From: Phlebiopsis flavidoalba
Lineage: Eukaryota > Basidiomycota > Agaricomycetes > Polyporales > Phanerochaetaceae
Length of the DNA stretch: 64,000 nt
NCBI GenBank assembly: GCA_035772785.1
Contig: JAOCPU010000079.1
Span: 1-64,000, forward strand
Reading direction: 5' to 3'
Made by a program: the position numbers and the translations under genes. The notes below the pieces were generated by a model. That model saw only the letters and a program-made list of their open reading frames with translations, searched no databases and was not told where the DNA came from. Every line of letters starts with the position of its first letter. Position 1 is the first letter of the stretch. Shown here in pieces: positions 1 through 14,900 of the stretch.

Positions 1-3000
1 GTTTTTCGGACTGAAGCGTGCTTGGTGCGATAGTGCCGTCAGCGAAAGGGGTAGTCGATGTAGGCCATATGGGTGGGGACGTCATGCGTAAAATACGTAT
101 CACGATCCCCTTTATAAGCGGAATAGATCGTTTTTCAAACGAATAGGCAAATCTGGCTACAGACATGTCATTGATTTCGCTGTGTAACGCGAGGGAGTGG
201 GACGGTGGGCGTACATTAAAATGAACAATCGTCCGAAGAGATGAGGGACCTCCGATTTCTCTGCCATTTCTATAGCCGAGGCGCGCTCAAATCCTCCTGC
301 AGTGAATAAAGAGGCCTAGCACCCCATATCTTCACGCGCAGGAAGTCGTTTGACTAACGTAAAGCGTTAGCGCGCATAGGGGTACAACAAAAGCTGGATA
401 AAACACTAGGGGAGTTCATCCTGTAGCGCTACACGATCCTTGTCTCCGGGCCACCCTAGGTTCAACGAGGTGATGGTAGGCAGATCGGAAATGACTTTGG
501 GCAAGGCTCTGTGACTAGATGAGCGAGGGGTTTGTGTCCGTGCGAGCCGATCACCTTTCCATGCCTGGCAAGGACCTTGTTGTAGGTCCCGAGCGCTTCT
601 TGCTAATCATTCACGTTTACCATGTGAAATCGAGGGCTGCCAGAGGGCTCAGTCTCCAAAACCGCGTTTCTACGTGTCTGCTGCCTACGGCATCCGCCAC
701 AGCGTCAATGACCTCCAGCGCGAATCTGCATCTGCCTTTGAAGGGGAGCCTCCTTAACCGTCATTGCGCTTGTTGGCTTGGGAGCTGTCCCTGTGTGTGA
801 CTGATCAATCAGATACCCGTCGGGCACAATGAAAAACTCTACTCCGTCAAAAAAGCCTGCGCGAATGAGCATTTTGAGCGGCCGTGACATATAACTCGAT
901 GTAGGCCCCGCGATTTCTTAGGAGTCATGAGGCTATGGGGGGAAGAAAAATAACCCATAATTGAAGCAGTTTGCTAACCGTCTATGGTGAGCGCGAATGA
1001 GGCTCAACAGTCGTCCCAGGAAGCGGTACGTTTGAGCTCGAAACAGAAGAGGAAACTGGACCGTCTGCTCGTAGATCGTTCAGGGGAACCGTCCTGGGAC
1101 CGGTAGCCCATAGCTGCAAGTATATTGAAAGACCCTTGCGCATGAACCACGTCTGTGACCTAGAGTAGAACGGATCAGCAAGGATTTAATGCTGCATAGG
1201 ATACGCTAACCCACCTTTTCCATCCTGCGACCTGATCATAACCGAATATATGCAAGGTGCGTGGGCTACCCCGCCACGCTTGTGGGAGGGCGATTCCAGT
1301 CGATTCAGCGATGATCAAAGTCCCAGGGGTACTCGCACGCTGAAGCATAGTACTCTGGCCATCATCTCTGTACCATGGACGTGCGATGCGGCATTTGCTC
1401 GTCTTCGAACCAAGAGGGGCCATGAACTATTCTGTGTTTTCAGTGGCATGTTGGCCGACGCGTATTTGGTTCATAAAAAGTTTCGTGCTGGCCATGGAGT
1501 GATCTGAGGCCTACTATTGGGGTGGTAGGACAAATATGACTACACAACAGCAAAATCCGGTCCTAGCAATCTTAAGTATTGTACCGAGTAGATAGAGCTT
1601 CCGATGGTTTCGGCTTGAGGGCGTCAAAAGGGCGCTACGACGTCGTAGAACTGGTGTGGATGGCCCCCTTGAGGTTGGGAACCTTCGTCTACTCTTTTGC
1701 ATCACAACCGGAATAACGCGCCTTACGATGTTATCTCCGCCGGTCATTGGCGCATTTACTAGCTGTCCTGTACCAAAGCTAGGATTTTCACACATGTGTA
1801 AGCCATTACGAAGCATATGAATGAATTGTTCGCCCCGCACAACCGCGACCCCGATGAGTAGCAAGAAAAGCACCATCGACCCTTGCGGAACTTGGATAAG
1901 TACCAAGGTCTCTCGGTCAAGACAATCACATCCACAAATGTCCGGCACCTCCTCTCGTCCTGTTAACTCAAGCGTAACTCTCTGAGCTATACGAAACAGA
2001 GGGCCTGTTTGAGAGTACTGGGGTCCTCCAGGAACTGAGTACGCCTGTGTCAGCTCGACTCAAGGGAGCTCTTAATCAACGCATGGGATCGCTAAGTCAG
2101 TTAAAAGAAAAGCTAGCACTACCGGTAGTAGAAGTGACGCCTAAAACCCAGTCCATAGCTCTGCTAAGAGTGACAGCACACGGACTAGTGATCTTCACGA
2201 CGGTTATGCGGTTGGCATCCAATTGTGAGTATCTCACCGAGTAATCACATACGAGTTCGAAATTCTAAGCAAGTAATTGCTCGATACAGAATAGTACACA
2301 GCCTATACATAATCCTTGTAGCTGTCTTTGATCTTAACTCCGATTGAGGGAATTTTACTTGCGTGGTGGGCCAGTATGTGAGACGAGCGAGCGAGTGTTC
2401 GGCCGCGGGTTGAAGGCGACGACGACACCGCTGTAGGTGGGTGCGAAAGGGGGAAAGGAGATGGAAGGACGTGTCGCAAGGACCTCTTGTGGCACGACGT
2501 CCGTGTTGGTATTTCACGACTTATAGCCAGTGTTGGCGGCGTGTGGGGGCGACCGAGGCACACGCAACAAGGAGCCTTCACTGATGTCAACACAACAGCG
2601 ATTTACCGGCAGTAGCGTCGGAATGGAACCGCGGACGAGCCGTTTTTCTTCCCATCTGTCGGAGTTTTGCTTGCACGATCCTTGGGCAGGCTTATCTTGT
2701 CCCCGAGTGCTTATAAACAGTCGTGCTTCATAATGACATATAAGTGGTGTGTGTGCGACGGGAGCTGTGGAGGGGGGGGACGAACCTCACCGCAATCGGA
2801 CGCGACAGCTACCCATCGTGAGCTCTTGATTGAGAGCTCAAAGTGGTCGGCTTTCTCGTCGTTCCCGGCGTGTCTCGTGTCGGACCGTCCTTTGTAAGGT
2901 ATGATGTTACAGTCTCTAGTGAGTGTAAGCTGGTGACTGGCTGTGCCCGGGTGACGACCGCTTTCGACCTCGAAGCAAACTTATCGTGTTGCGGAAACCA

Positions 3001-4250
3001 ATGCCTTTGGCCGCATCCTGCACGAGACAGTGCGTCATCAGTTGATGGCTTTGTTCTCCGAGCAGATGGCGCCAAAGATGAAAGCTCATATCCCGGGCTG
3101 TGGTTTGCGCAAAAAGAGCGAGTAGTAACGCATGTCCAACAAACGTTGCGTATATAGAAGAGTACCCGTGGCCCATGAGCTAACACATTGGGGTTGAGCA
3201 CATAGTAAGAATCCGTACGCACGCTTTTCGTCATGAAAAACTCACAAAGGCATATCCACGGGGTTTTGCCCTTTCATAGGCCCGCGATTTGTGGGAAGGG
3301 AAAGTCAAGCTTTGCGATCGTTATTGGCCATACTTTCGCGAGGAAGGGGAGTCGGGTGGAGAGAGCTTGTGGCGGAGAACACTTGTTTAATAGCGTGTAT
3401 CTATGTCGAAGCCTTGTGAGATGAGAGTTGATGATATTTTGCGTAGAGACTAACTCGTCGACTGATGGAGAGCCAAGTTTGCCTACGTATAGGCGGTCCT
3501 TGAGCAATTGTCGGGTCACGGCCCACAGGGGTGGGGTAGGATCTTTGGAACTTGACGCAACAGGATATGATAGGTGGGTCTCTGTGATCGATTGCCTCTG
3601 TTATCGTCCATTTGTAGCGTTGCGGTGATCCGTGGAACGTGGTTCAAAGACAAGAGACGAGAGCGGATGAGTAGACAGAACACAAGTGCGTCCCCCTCTC
3701 TCGGTCGAGGTGGACGGCCGCCCGGGCTCTATTTAGCGCCCTCGACAGCGCGCGTACGCAATTCACCTGAAAATTCGACTCGGGTTAATCCAGGTTAATC
3801 GCGTCTCGACGTTACCTCCTCGTTACTCGTTGGAAATCAGGACTGACTGCCAAGAATTGCAAGGTTCAGGATCGAAGAATACTGAAGAATGTGAAAATGA
3901 GGAAGAAAAATCTAACCTCTACTGTACATTATTTTGGACAGGCGGGCGATGCAATTACTACGCTACACAGAGGATATTATGACGAGACGAAAGGCGCGGT
4001 ATTAGAGACATTTTGCAGCACACAGTATAGCAGAAGCAAACCGCCGACACATTCTCATCGATCAGCGTCCTACAGATTACCAAGCTCGAGGACACCCCAC
4101 GTGCAACTGCCAAGTCCCAGAGATATAGACACAATAGAAATGATGAAAGATTTATGATATCGGAGACGAACGTGAATGGGGACAAAGGGGGGAACAATGA
4201 GACTTTCGGGTGGGACGGAGTAAAGGCTGTGAAGCTAAAGGTCCAACCCG
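1..4250. other. Stretch without recognisable gene
   Basis: I see only short overlapping open frames on both strands, none longer than about 145 codons and none with a domain I recognise. No tandem repeat, terminal repeat or tRNA-like structure stood out. Base composition is near 50% GC, lower than in the gene block at 17-30 kb. It may be intergenic or relic DNA, or genes too divergent or error-laden to read by eye. Confidence 0.5.
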
Positions 4251-4279
4251 CCAGTCCTCGCAATCCTGCACTCGACCAC

Positions 4280-5977
4280 TCACCCGTCCACCCGCTCAGA
4301 CTGTAGAGCCTGAGCCTCCTCGAGCTGCTTCTCCACGGGCGTCGCGGACGTAGGCAGGGGACCTTCTTGCAAGTCTTCATGTGTCGCACCAAGGCGTCCT
4401 CGCGCGTGAAGCTCTTGTCGCAGCCACCCACGCCTCGACCATGCGCACACGAACTTGTCCCGCATTCTCTTTCGGGCGATGAACAACTCGCAAAGCGGAC
4501 TTTGATGTGACGATCGGCGTCGGCGGAGCGTGCGTGAACGAGCTTTTGCACCTAGGGCAGTGCCAACCGCCTCGAGTTGCTACATCAACCTACCAAACGC
4601 GGTAGGGCGCCCGGATTCACTTGTGGTTCGGCCTCGTCTTCGGTTCCTCGTTACCCTCCTCGATGTCAGGTCACAGGTGAAGGGCGGACGGCGGTGGCGC
4701 ACGACGGCGGCGGCCGTTGAGGCGCCTTGCCTTTTACCCTTGGAGCGAAGATTCGTGAGTTTTTTGTCTCTTCTGATGGGGCGCTGAGCTTCACGATACT
4801 CGTCGTCAGAGTCCTCGAGGTCTTCGCCCGCGCCACTGCCAACTCGTACTCGCCGTCGGCATCGGTGAGCTCCGTCAAGCTTGTCAACGGGCTGTCGGAG
4901 TTGGCGGCGAGCTGCGACGGACCAGCCACCGGCGGCGGCGTTTTCTGAGCTTCCGGCGGCCGCCGCCCGCTGGCGGCGGCAGAGGGGGGGGATGCGGACC
5001 GGGATGGCGTGCGAAGGGGGCCACTTCCTCTTCCGCGAGGTCGACGCGCCCAGATGCGGCCGTCGAAGGTCGACGCAACGGGAGGCCCTGCCAATGTCGC
5101 CCCCGGGCTCCTGAGAGAATGCGACGCCGGGGGAAGACTGGCGGGGACAACGCGGCGACATCACGTCGACGATGTGGCGTAGGCGACGACCGGCTCCGGT
5201 GATGCTCCGGTGACGAGCGATACCGAGTAAGCCCACGCCGCTAGTGCAGGAGAGATCTCGATGTCTGAATCGTCCTCCGCAGCAGACATCTCGCTGTCTT
5301 CTGTCGACGAGGAACGGGGCAGGAGGAGGAGGGGGGCGAGATGTCCGAAAGGGAGATGGTCTGCGGCGTCGCCAATGTACTCGATGGGCAAGACGATGAA
5401 GGTGGCGGCGAGCTCGACGACGATGACGATGTCGACGAGCTCGGTGATGAGAAAGGGCTCGCGATGGGAGCGATCGTAGGCCGACCGGGTGGCGGCAAAC
5501 TCGGTGGACCCATTGGTATTTTCTTGGGGGCTAAGCACATGATCAGACACATGTCCGTCGTTGTTTGGAAGCATAAAACTGACCTTGGGCTTCTCGCGCA
5601 GAGCTCCTATAAACAACCTCGTCGTCCCAGTGCGACCCCGGACCGCAGTAGATGTTGCCGCCCCATAGTGGCTCGAATACGGACAGCTCGAAGAGGCTCT
5701 CGCCACTCGTGAAAGCTGTATAGGCTGGGGTCCCCCCCGGTCGGGCAGTGACTGAAGAGACGATGTCGTAACGCCAGGTGAGTTGGGTCTCCCCTGAGTG
5801 GCTCCGGTCCGGATGCGCCAATGGCTGCCACCAGTCCGCTGTCAGGAGAGCGTCGAGGTCTTGCGAGGCGCTGTTGGGCAAAAGGGGCAGCATGTCTGTC
5901 GGCAGCTCAGGCCAAGTCTCGGCAGGCGCAGAAGCCTCCGTAGTGATGGACACGGTGCTCGAGCACACGACACTCAA
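4280..5977 (-). CDS. C2H2 zinc-finger protein, probable transcription factor
   Basis: The right-hand (N-terminal) part at 5977-5560 encodes an acidic, Ser/Thr/Pro-rich stretch (about 145 aa) with no domain I recognise. The middle (5550-4670) is low-complexity: long Ser and Pro runs, then basic and acidic patches, as expected of a disordered regulator. The C-terminal part (4590-4370) carries zinc-finger signatures. One reads CPRCKSSFTHA...DADRHIK and the next GGCDKSFTREDALVRHMKTC, which fits two adjacent C2H2 fingers. The second finger is cut by a frame change: its first half (RKRMRDKFVCA) is in one frame and CDKSFTREDALVRH in another. Such proteins bind DNA in the nucleus; target and role are unknown. 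The tail after the fingers is short. The start is uncertain because the open frame at 5977 begins without ATG, so an upstream exon is likely. Confidence 0.6.
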
Positions 5978-5979
5978 AG

Positions 5980-8900
5980 AGCAGGTCGTGTACTCGGCCT
6001 CGCGTCCACACTACCAAAGCTTCTTCGTCCGCGCTGGAGAATATGTGTGAGCTGCTGCAAGGGACCAATTGAACGAGATAAGGGGTGACCTACAATAACT
6101 GCAGTAGAGAGCGTGTGCCGTCTGTGTTCGGTAGCTTGTCTATTGACTGGATTGAATCGCGTATCGGAGATTGACTGAGTCCTGGTAGGGCCATGGTTGT
6201 GATTCTCGGGCTGGTGGTTCGCGTTCAGCATCATGTAAGTGGCGGGCTGTCCTTACGCGACGAACCTGTCCTTTGGAAAATGGGTTATGAAGAGTCGGTA
6301 GGCGCATTTTAACCGCGAAAGTGAACTGTATTGAGCGTAATGCCTTCCGGAAGACCGTGTCTTCTGGTGGAGCTTGCACGTCGAGGAGGCCGTCGGTTCT
6401 TCACGCCAACATACCGCGCGGCGCTCGTAGGTAAGGTTTGGAATTGCGAACTTATGTCGAATTCGAAGACCCTGGGTGGATTCCCGGCCATGTTGAGGTC
6501 GGAACGCAGAATCAGTCTGAGGGGGGTGGGATCACAACTGGTGGAGGTTCGAAGATGATCTACCACGGACTTATATCACGACAGTGCCCTTTAGACTGGA
6601 CCCTGAGCGTGAAGGCGCTACACTTCAAGCGCTAGTAACGAGATCGGTTGAATCGAGCTCCGCTACTTGTGGATGTCACGCCTTTGGAACTCAATAGTTC
6701 ACATTTCTAAATTCTCGGCAGCGGCCCGACGTTGTTATTATCCGGCGGAATGAACTTCGTTGTCAGCCCGTCGCGATGATTACTACGGACAAAACAAGGT
6801 TCATGCAGGTGAAAAAAAATCCTCTCTTGTGCCTGATTGATAGAGACCGTCTCGTTAGACTCTGCCAGCAGCTCTGGCCCTATTTGAGAGTACATCGTCG
6901 GGTATGTGACAGCAGAGCAAACTCACTGCATGGCAATATGATGCACAGACCCGAGCACAGAGACGAGCCTCGAGGACCCGCCGACCTATTCGAAAATTCC
7001 CATCCGAAGGAGGCGGGGTGGGGGCAAGAAGTCTGAAGGGTCGCGTCGCAGTTAGAAAGTTAGCGCCGACGGTAATGTTTCTCACGACCGTGATGGATCT
7101 GCTCGATATGCAGCATTCCGCTGGCAGTGGCACTGGTCGGCCTTCAAAATTCACGACAAGAAAAGCATAGCGCAGACAGGGAGTGGCACGCACCCATTGC
7201 TGCTTCTCCCCTGGTTCGCCCTGATCTTGCCCGAGCCATGTCATCCCTCTGCAGCGCCTAAGACCAAGCTCGTTCGCCGTGCACATCGGCGAAGAGACCA
7301 TGTATCACAATGTGCAATCTCCTCTGATGTCCTCACGCTGCATTGACACATAGATGAGCCCTGATAAGTGCATAGGAGCTCACGGGGATGCAGTAGCAGA
7401 CCGTGCGAAAATGTTCAGAGGGCACGAGGCGCGGGACCTATACGACCAAACAAGGACCAAATAAATGTTCCGCGTCCACACATAGGGCCCTCAGTCCCTA
7501 CGCCCTGCGGCGATGCGGGGCACCAGATAGCTCGGCCTCAGCTCGGCCTCCCGTCGCAGAGAGATGAAGCCCACGACGAGGCAGGTGGTCTGTTTTCGCT
7601 CCGTCTTTGCCGCAGCAGACTTCACGGGAGTCGACTACATGCCGCCGCAGGTCCGCCCTCTGCGGAGAACAGGTGTGGCTCGCTGTTCGGGCCCCTCGAG
7701 GCTCGAGCGCACTGCCCTTGTTTCTAGAGGGGGCACCTTGTTATCTCCCGCCACTGTCTCGTGCGTTTTTCAGGGGAAACCCCTTTTGCTCCCATCCGCT
7801 TCGACGCATGCTGTCGTTGTGACAGCATCACTGGTCTTTCTATTCCGTGGGACATCTACAGAGCAAAGATATCAACAGCGGATGCTCATTAAGTTCAGGC
7901 GTCATATCACGAAATACCCACCTTCCTCTGTCTCCTCCGGCGTTGCGCATTGTACACTCGAGGCTGGCGAAATCTCGGCGGCTGTGTTCGTAGTCGCTCG
8001 CCAATCTCTGGGGATCAGTCTTCCCCAATAAGCTCAAGTGAGCTCTCCGGGTCCCTACTGGCGATAGGCCTGTCGCCGAGGGCCACATTTCTAATGCCTC
8101 CTGATTGTCGAGATGGTTCTCAACAATAATAATGTCACTTGTTGCTGTAGTATGGCGCAAGGAATGCATTGCGGAAAGCTTACTCGTGTGACGCACTGCT
8201 TTACCAAGGAAGTGTCCTCCGCAAGGTCGAGCCTGCAGATCTTCAAGTCGAATGGCCGCATGGCGGTAGCGAAGAGGCCCAACTTTGCTGAGCGTGAGTA
8301 TAGTTGGGTGGGCACTCCGCAGTTCCACATCAGCCGTAGGTCAGCTTTGTCTCGCTATGTTCTGACAAAAGCTTTTCTCTGCTGGAGAGCCTGAAACTCT
8401 GCTCGCGGCTTTGCGTACGCCACCAGAGAATGGCCGATTAAACCTGTCTCCACAAGCAACGAGACTTTTGTTTTTTGCTGATTTCAATAGTCTGGGGGGT
8501 CACCGTTAGGCGTTTGTGTTCGCCGCCCGAGATGATGCGGATGGGTTATCGTGAGAACCCTTCAGCGACGCTCGCCCGCCGACAGGATGGAACCTTAGTG
8601 CTGACAATCACGGGGTCCGTGTGGGTGACCTCGACTGGCGAGACACTTCGATATTATTAAGCCGGCGAAGGCCGGACTGGAGTGTACCAGTTGAGCAGTT
8701 ATGGTACGATCCTCCATGGGATACACACGTACTTGATCATCAATCCTCACGAGGAGGAGAGGGGAGCTGATCGTTCGGAGCCTCGACTCCCTCGAAGGTT
8801 GCATGACCACGGAGTGGCGTTGCGTATCAAATGCTCCAGAGTTCATATCGAGGAATCAAGCATCGATGGATGCTTCGGGGGTCAGCCGGGAACAACTCTT

Positions 8901-11900
8901 CCTGAATGAGATGGTTTGGACGCGCCTATTCGCGCTCCTCTTCTCATAGATGCGAGCGAGCAGAACCCGCGAGCGGAAATCTTGCGGTGATCACTGCAGG
9001 CACTGAGTCGCTCCCGTCAGCGCGGGAGTGTGTACAGATTAAAGATAAGCGACGCAGGGCAATTCATTCTTTTCTTGTTAACAGCGTCTCACAGCTGAGT
9101 GCCGACAACGCGGCGACGACTCACAGCTAGCGCTGTGAGATCTCTATTAGAATTTAAGCTCCGGCTTCAGCCCTCCCAGCCATAGCTTTAAGTCTGCTTG
9201 GGCTGCTCAACCTCTACCATCTCATTTCCATCGTCAAGATGGACGTGAATTTCCCGTAAGGGTTCCCATGAGCCATTAGACTGAGGCGCAAAGTCCACGG
9301 GCACGCTGTGATGCCTGAGGCCGACTGTCTATTGCCGCTCTGGCTTCTCCGCTGATCGTGGAATTTTCCAGGGTGCACTTCTCCCGAGCACGGCGACCCC
9401 ACGACGAAAAGTGCAGGCATGGTATGACTCAGTACTCCCGTGTCCCACGGCCTGCAGTTGATGGCCAAAAGAGGTAACCCTCTTTTTCGTTTTATACATC
9501 TGGCTATAGGCCCTTGGGCGATGGGAAGCATGCGGGGCTCAGCGGGCCAGTCCTCCCCTGCGTAGCAATTACAATGACTCGACACCTCCGCCATTGCGGC
9601 ACGTCGTGCGTTATTCATTCCTCATCGTCGGCGAGAAGGACGTCGGTACAGGCTTCGGGGACAACGAGTTGCTGCCCATGTTTCATACGGAGGCTGTACA
9701 GACGTATTGGGGTAATGCAAGAAGAACCACTTGGAGTGAATGATCTATGGGGTTCCAGTTGGACAATCTTTTTGCTACAAACGAGCGTCACTCACCTTGT
9801 TGCCTTAATCGCCAGAACAAGTCTCTAACCGTGGTTCAGCTCTGCGGTCGTTTGGCTGACATTCCCGTCACCTTATTAGATGGTGTCGAGTGGCGTAGCA
9901 CGCGATTTGGAAAGGTCCTCAGAGAGTTTGGACTCTCTGACTCGGTTCAACTAGCTTGAGATGATTTTGATGCTGGTAAGTCCGGGCGTCCGAGATTTTT
10001 GGGGTTTGCACAGTTATGAAACCTGGCACCGTTGAGTGTGCGGAGTGCCGCAGGTATCACTGGCAAGGGACATTCGCGCCAATGGTGACACCGTGACGAG
10101 AGTTGAGCGAAAGGCAGCGCGCTGACTAAAGCAACCAATGACGGACAGAAACGCCACCGTGCTGATGTAATCAAGCGCTTGTGGTAAATGTCAATATCGT
10201 CCTCGCCTTTTTACGACTTTCATCTCCCTTCGATATACGACGTTCATCAAACCTGCATAGAAATTTCAACTATGATAAGCCTACTTCTACCTGGAGCTAT
10301 AAAGTGTGTTTATATATCCATACTTATTCCTGCGTTTGAAGCAGCTCTCAGTTCATGCTGGTGCTTCGCCCCTGCAAGACGGTACAAAATCCTCAACTCG
10401 CTCCAGATTACAAGTTAAAACGAAGCCCTGAGACAGTTCAATCCGGGGGTCTCTTCTCCCTAATATCTCTTTGCTAATAATGAAGGAACCAAATAGAGTG
10501 ACCTTTCTCTCCATTGTATCCCCATTTCGTTTTGCATTTCGTACGAGTAAGGTTAAGTGCATATGTCGTACTTATACTTGTCTTTAATGTCTATCCCGTG
10601 AATTACTGTTGTTAGAACGAGGGTGTTAAAGTGAAGTATTTTATATTCTCTCATGTGCGCCACAGACTAACTGGCACCGCGTCAGTACTATGCGTCATAT
10701 GCCGGCGACTCGGCGATCTAGACAACCAAGTTGCCCGGCGCTAACAAGTGCCATGAGCTCCTTGATCTCGACCTACAGAAACTGAATGTTATCGATCTGA
10801 CCGACCAGAAACTCACTCTGTGTCTAGCAAGTAGGTCCTCAGGACCCGAAATCCATTTTAAGGATGATCCTCTCATGCCAAACACCGAAAATCCTCACGT
10901 GGCGAAATTGGTCCAAGTACGACGATGACAGAACTCTCTTTCCACGATACGTCACTGTGTTCTCGTCATTCGATGCTCTTCGTCTTCTCAACCAATTATT
11001 GTCTACCATAACCTTGATATAGCTCAGGATATATACCGATACGCGCTGGGGGCGCCACCCCCCAAATAGAGTTCCGCAATATCACTGACGTGCGGTAAAC
11101 AGGGAGCGCTGGCCGTCGTGGGTTTTCGCACTGCGCTGTCGCCTCGAGTTAGGACACGCACCCACATATCCTGCACAGGCTGCGCCAAACGTCGCCATTC
11201 TCTTCCACAACAATGTCCGTGAGACTTGACGACGGTACCATCGACCTCCTATCCTTGGACAGCGGCGGATGATTCCATCTTCCAACACCCATACCATAAA
11301 CGAGGCATGGAATGCGCTCGCCCGTCGCTCAACCGAGGCGATCCAGGACATGCGCATAGGGCCTGTATGAGTTCATGCAGTCCGAGAAGTCCTTACATTG
11401 CCGTCATTCTCTTGAAGCCCTCACAGGCTGAAATGGATGAACACGAGCAAATGAGATTTATCCTCACATTAACGCTTGTAGTCCGTTCCCCCAACACAGC
11501 GGATATGAAGTGCCCCCTCCCCAATCACAGCCCATTGGGACTCATATACGGTTCAAGTGCTGAGCTTTCGAGCTCTGATGACAACATCGGAGCTCTCCGA
11601 TACATCCCGAACAACAGCGCGCAGGGCCACGGGTATGGTTGCTCGGGCCAGTACACCGCTCATAGGGGCCTCGTGTTTCCATGGCTCCGCGGCCACAGGG
11701 TCAAAGCCAACGCATTATCAATCTCGAAGACGACGCCTCGGATGCGATTCAGCAGATGCTGACCACCATGGTTTCGTTCGCGATGGGCACGGCCCGGCAG
11801 TTAGCGCGTGATGTAGTCCCCTCCAAGACGAGTTCGGGTTTGCCCGCGGGAGGCACCTACCGTCGAATGTCATACACGTACGCCATGCGGGACACACCGA

Positions 11901-14900
11901 ATGGACGGTGGCAGGCTCTCATGCGTCCGAAAACAGCAGTCAAAGACGATGTGGGACGCGATGTTCGCGGAAGACATGAGGCGGAGTCGGAGAGCACGGT
12001 TGCTATCGAGGAGCGCACGAGCAGCGCCCGCAGTCGCGCGCGATGGCAGGAGTACCGAGTGCCGCGCTCACAGGCTGCCGAAGCAGGGTACGCTCCACCC
12101 TCCAGTTGTATTCATTATGCTCCCGGGAATGGTCGAGCAGCATTGCAAACGCGGTCTCGTGACGCCAGCCGAAAAAAAAGCACAACTCCGCGGCTGCACC
12201 ACACGCAACTGGCGCGAGATCCACCAACCCCCGCGATTTAGTTCGCCAGAGTTCCGCCTGATACAGCTCTCGATTGGACACAACTCATACTAGCAACTCG
12301 TTCTCGCTGAATTATCCGGATGAACTCACCAGCTCCGATGCTCGCCAGCCGCCGGATTTACTCAGACGGTCCCTGGGCTGAGCTTCTGAATCTCAACACT
12401 CCATTCGAGAATGGCACGCCAGAAGCCAGCAAGCCAGAGCACCTCAGTACGATTCGCAGACGAGGATGGCTATGGAGTGATGCGTGATGGGGCGAGTGAT
12501 ACTGTTTCGATCCTGCTCCTCCATCGGTCGTGAGGACCGTTGTTGGAGGAATTCCAGAGGAAGATGGAGTCCGCAGAGAGCGTCGTTAAGCGTGCCACGG
12601 TCTGAGTACCCGGTCCTCAGCGATGCAATCGTAGTCTTCTTGAGCTCGATGTTTGCGGACAACTCCGGACGCGCAATCTCGACTAGAGCATCTCGATTAC
12701 CATAAGCGTAATACAAACACGAAAACGACGCTGCAGAGCTACTATCCAATCGTTTGTTTTGAAGACGCGACTAAATAATGTTATTCTTGGACTCCTGTAC
12801 CACTATGTCAAACAGCCGTGTGTAAAACTGTAAATCCGACGGCCCAGTCTGTTCTTTCAGTGCTTCCCTTCTATCTGGAAACTTCCAACTGTATGATCGC
12901 GCTGTACACACTACTCCCTGTAATAGTTATGCGTGAACCAGAAGTCTTTGCCGTGAAATCGTGTACAATATCCGAAGCACTCCAAGCTAAACCCACGACG
13001 AAGTCAGAGCGACTCAAAATGGCAAATCCAGTATGTGATGCATCTTGGTCGGACGACCCTTAAAATGGAAGCCACCGAGGGAACATCACAAATGCCACCG
13101 ACCAGCAACATCTGAGGGTGTGCATTGTGCATCACGGATCTGCGTTCTCGAGGCTCCCAGGTTGAGTTTCAGAAACCGAATTTAATATTATTGCGAGTCC
13201 TAACCGGGGGAGGCGTTTTCGACGGTGTTTTTTACCTTGCCGAGGAACTTTCATTCTGTCTCTCACCACCACCGCCCTGTTGCGACGCATCGGCTTTGCA
13301 GCCGTTGCAGAGGTTTGTCCTTCCTGCGATCATTCACAAAAAAGGACATCTTTTTGTTGGCACGCTGCAGAGCCCCTCGGGGGCCTCGAGGCTCCCACCA
13401 CCTCCTGCGGCGCGCGCAGGGGTGATGGCTTCTGGCTCGACCCTTCTCAAATGATCTTCTCAAAGTCTCTCAATCTCCATCCGGCGCTGATTCTGGGCGT
13501 GTTTGACAACCTCGCATCTTCCGTATGTGCTTCACGACCGGCGAAAACGGGATAATCCAAAACAACCGTAAAGGGGTAGGAATGGCCAGGCTTTTTTTCT
13601 GAAGGAGAACACAGGGCCCCACATTCGAGAACACAAAATCAAAGTAATTTGTGCATTCTACTGTTACTCGCCGTATTGCGATCTCCACATGCCCCTTCGG
13701 TAAATCTCCCCCCTGCGAACACGCGGCGTCTACCTTGTGAGAACGCACTTCCCTCGGAGCCCCATGATCGCCGTCAGGTTGATGGGCCGCATTCACTGGT
13801 TTATCGCCATATAGCGGTTAAAGCGCCTTACACATGGTCTCTCCGCTGTCCATGACTCCCAGCTGCTTCCTCGCGCCCCCTCGATAGCTTTCGCTCCCTC
13901 CTACTCCCTGCTGATGCTAAGCTTAGGAGATCTCCGCGAGCGCCGCCTGACCTATTCACGCGCGGATCCACTGCCCCGAGCGCGCCGGTTCCATCCACAA
14001 CCCGCGCGCGGCCGCTTTCGTACGCCAGCATCTCCTTCAAGCCCGCCCCCGCGCTCGGCCGGCGACCGTCGAAACGGGTTGCTTTGGTGATTGCGGCTTG
14101 AGCACCACACGAATGGCCTCAGGTCCAGTGCATGCGAAGAATCTGTACCCGGCTCACGATCCCGGATGCTTCTCTTGAGAATATGGCCGGTCGACGGACG
14201 GCCCCAGACCCGGCGTTGGCGTACTGCACGAGGCTGTCGTAGATCTTCGCTGGGACGGCTTGTAGACTTGGCACGTCCCCCGTGATCGGCGAGATGCATG
14301 CGGCCTGGTGAGCGATGTTAGGCGCAGGCTTCCAGCGCGGTCGTGACCATCTGGTGCGGATTGATGTTAGTGCGGCCGCGTCGAATGTCGCGGTCTGGGC
14401 TCACGTACCTCCTCGGTTCCATTATCACACCCATCCTCAGCATAACATACTGCGGCTCTAATGATTTGTGTCACCCACCATTGCTGACGATGAGCACAAC
14501 ATCGAACATTGAGAGCTTCTGGAGCTCCCTTTATAGTAGAGACACAGGCGTCGTTCGAAACCTAAACGCCTAGGTTAGTCACACTATCAGCCACCCGCAC
14601 CATCACTCCATTGAACATGTCGCCCACTCTTTGAGTCGATTGTAGGAAGCCCATGATCTGCACGATCAAACCTTTTCATATCGTAGGAGTGACCGTGTTC
14701 CGACAGAGCATGCTGCAGGCGTTGCTTGTCTCATAAGGGAGGAACGTCGAAAGGCTTGTAGACACCTACATGTAAAGGTGAGCTCCCCACGACGTATCAC
14801 TTGCCATCGAATAAACGTGCCCATGGAGTTCAGCCTCCAGGTATACCTACAATACGGAAGTTCAGCTGGGGGTTCTCACGCAGTAGTCGAAGGGTTCGCG

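Noticed and set aside
8091..8394. Opposed open frames of about 80-93 codons
   Set aside because: Typical overlapping chance frames; neither has domain features.
9190..9320. C-terminus-like reading on the minus strand (REIHVHLDDGNEMVEVEQPKQT, split here by frame uncertainty)
   Set aside because: Too short and without upstream support; chance open frame cannot be excluded.
11226..12293. Overlapping plus-strand frames of 130-186 codons
   Set aside because: The translations are Ser/Arg-rich without any recognised motif, three frames are open at once, and no splice-supported model emerged.
13828..14400. Minus-strand stretch with protein-like pieces (SLQAVPAKIYDSLVQYANAG)
   Set aside because: It looked briefly like an enzyme fragment, but I could not place it in a family and frame changes prevented a consistent model.
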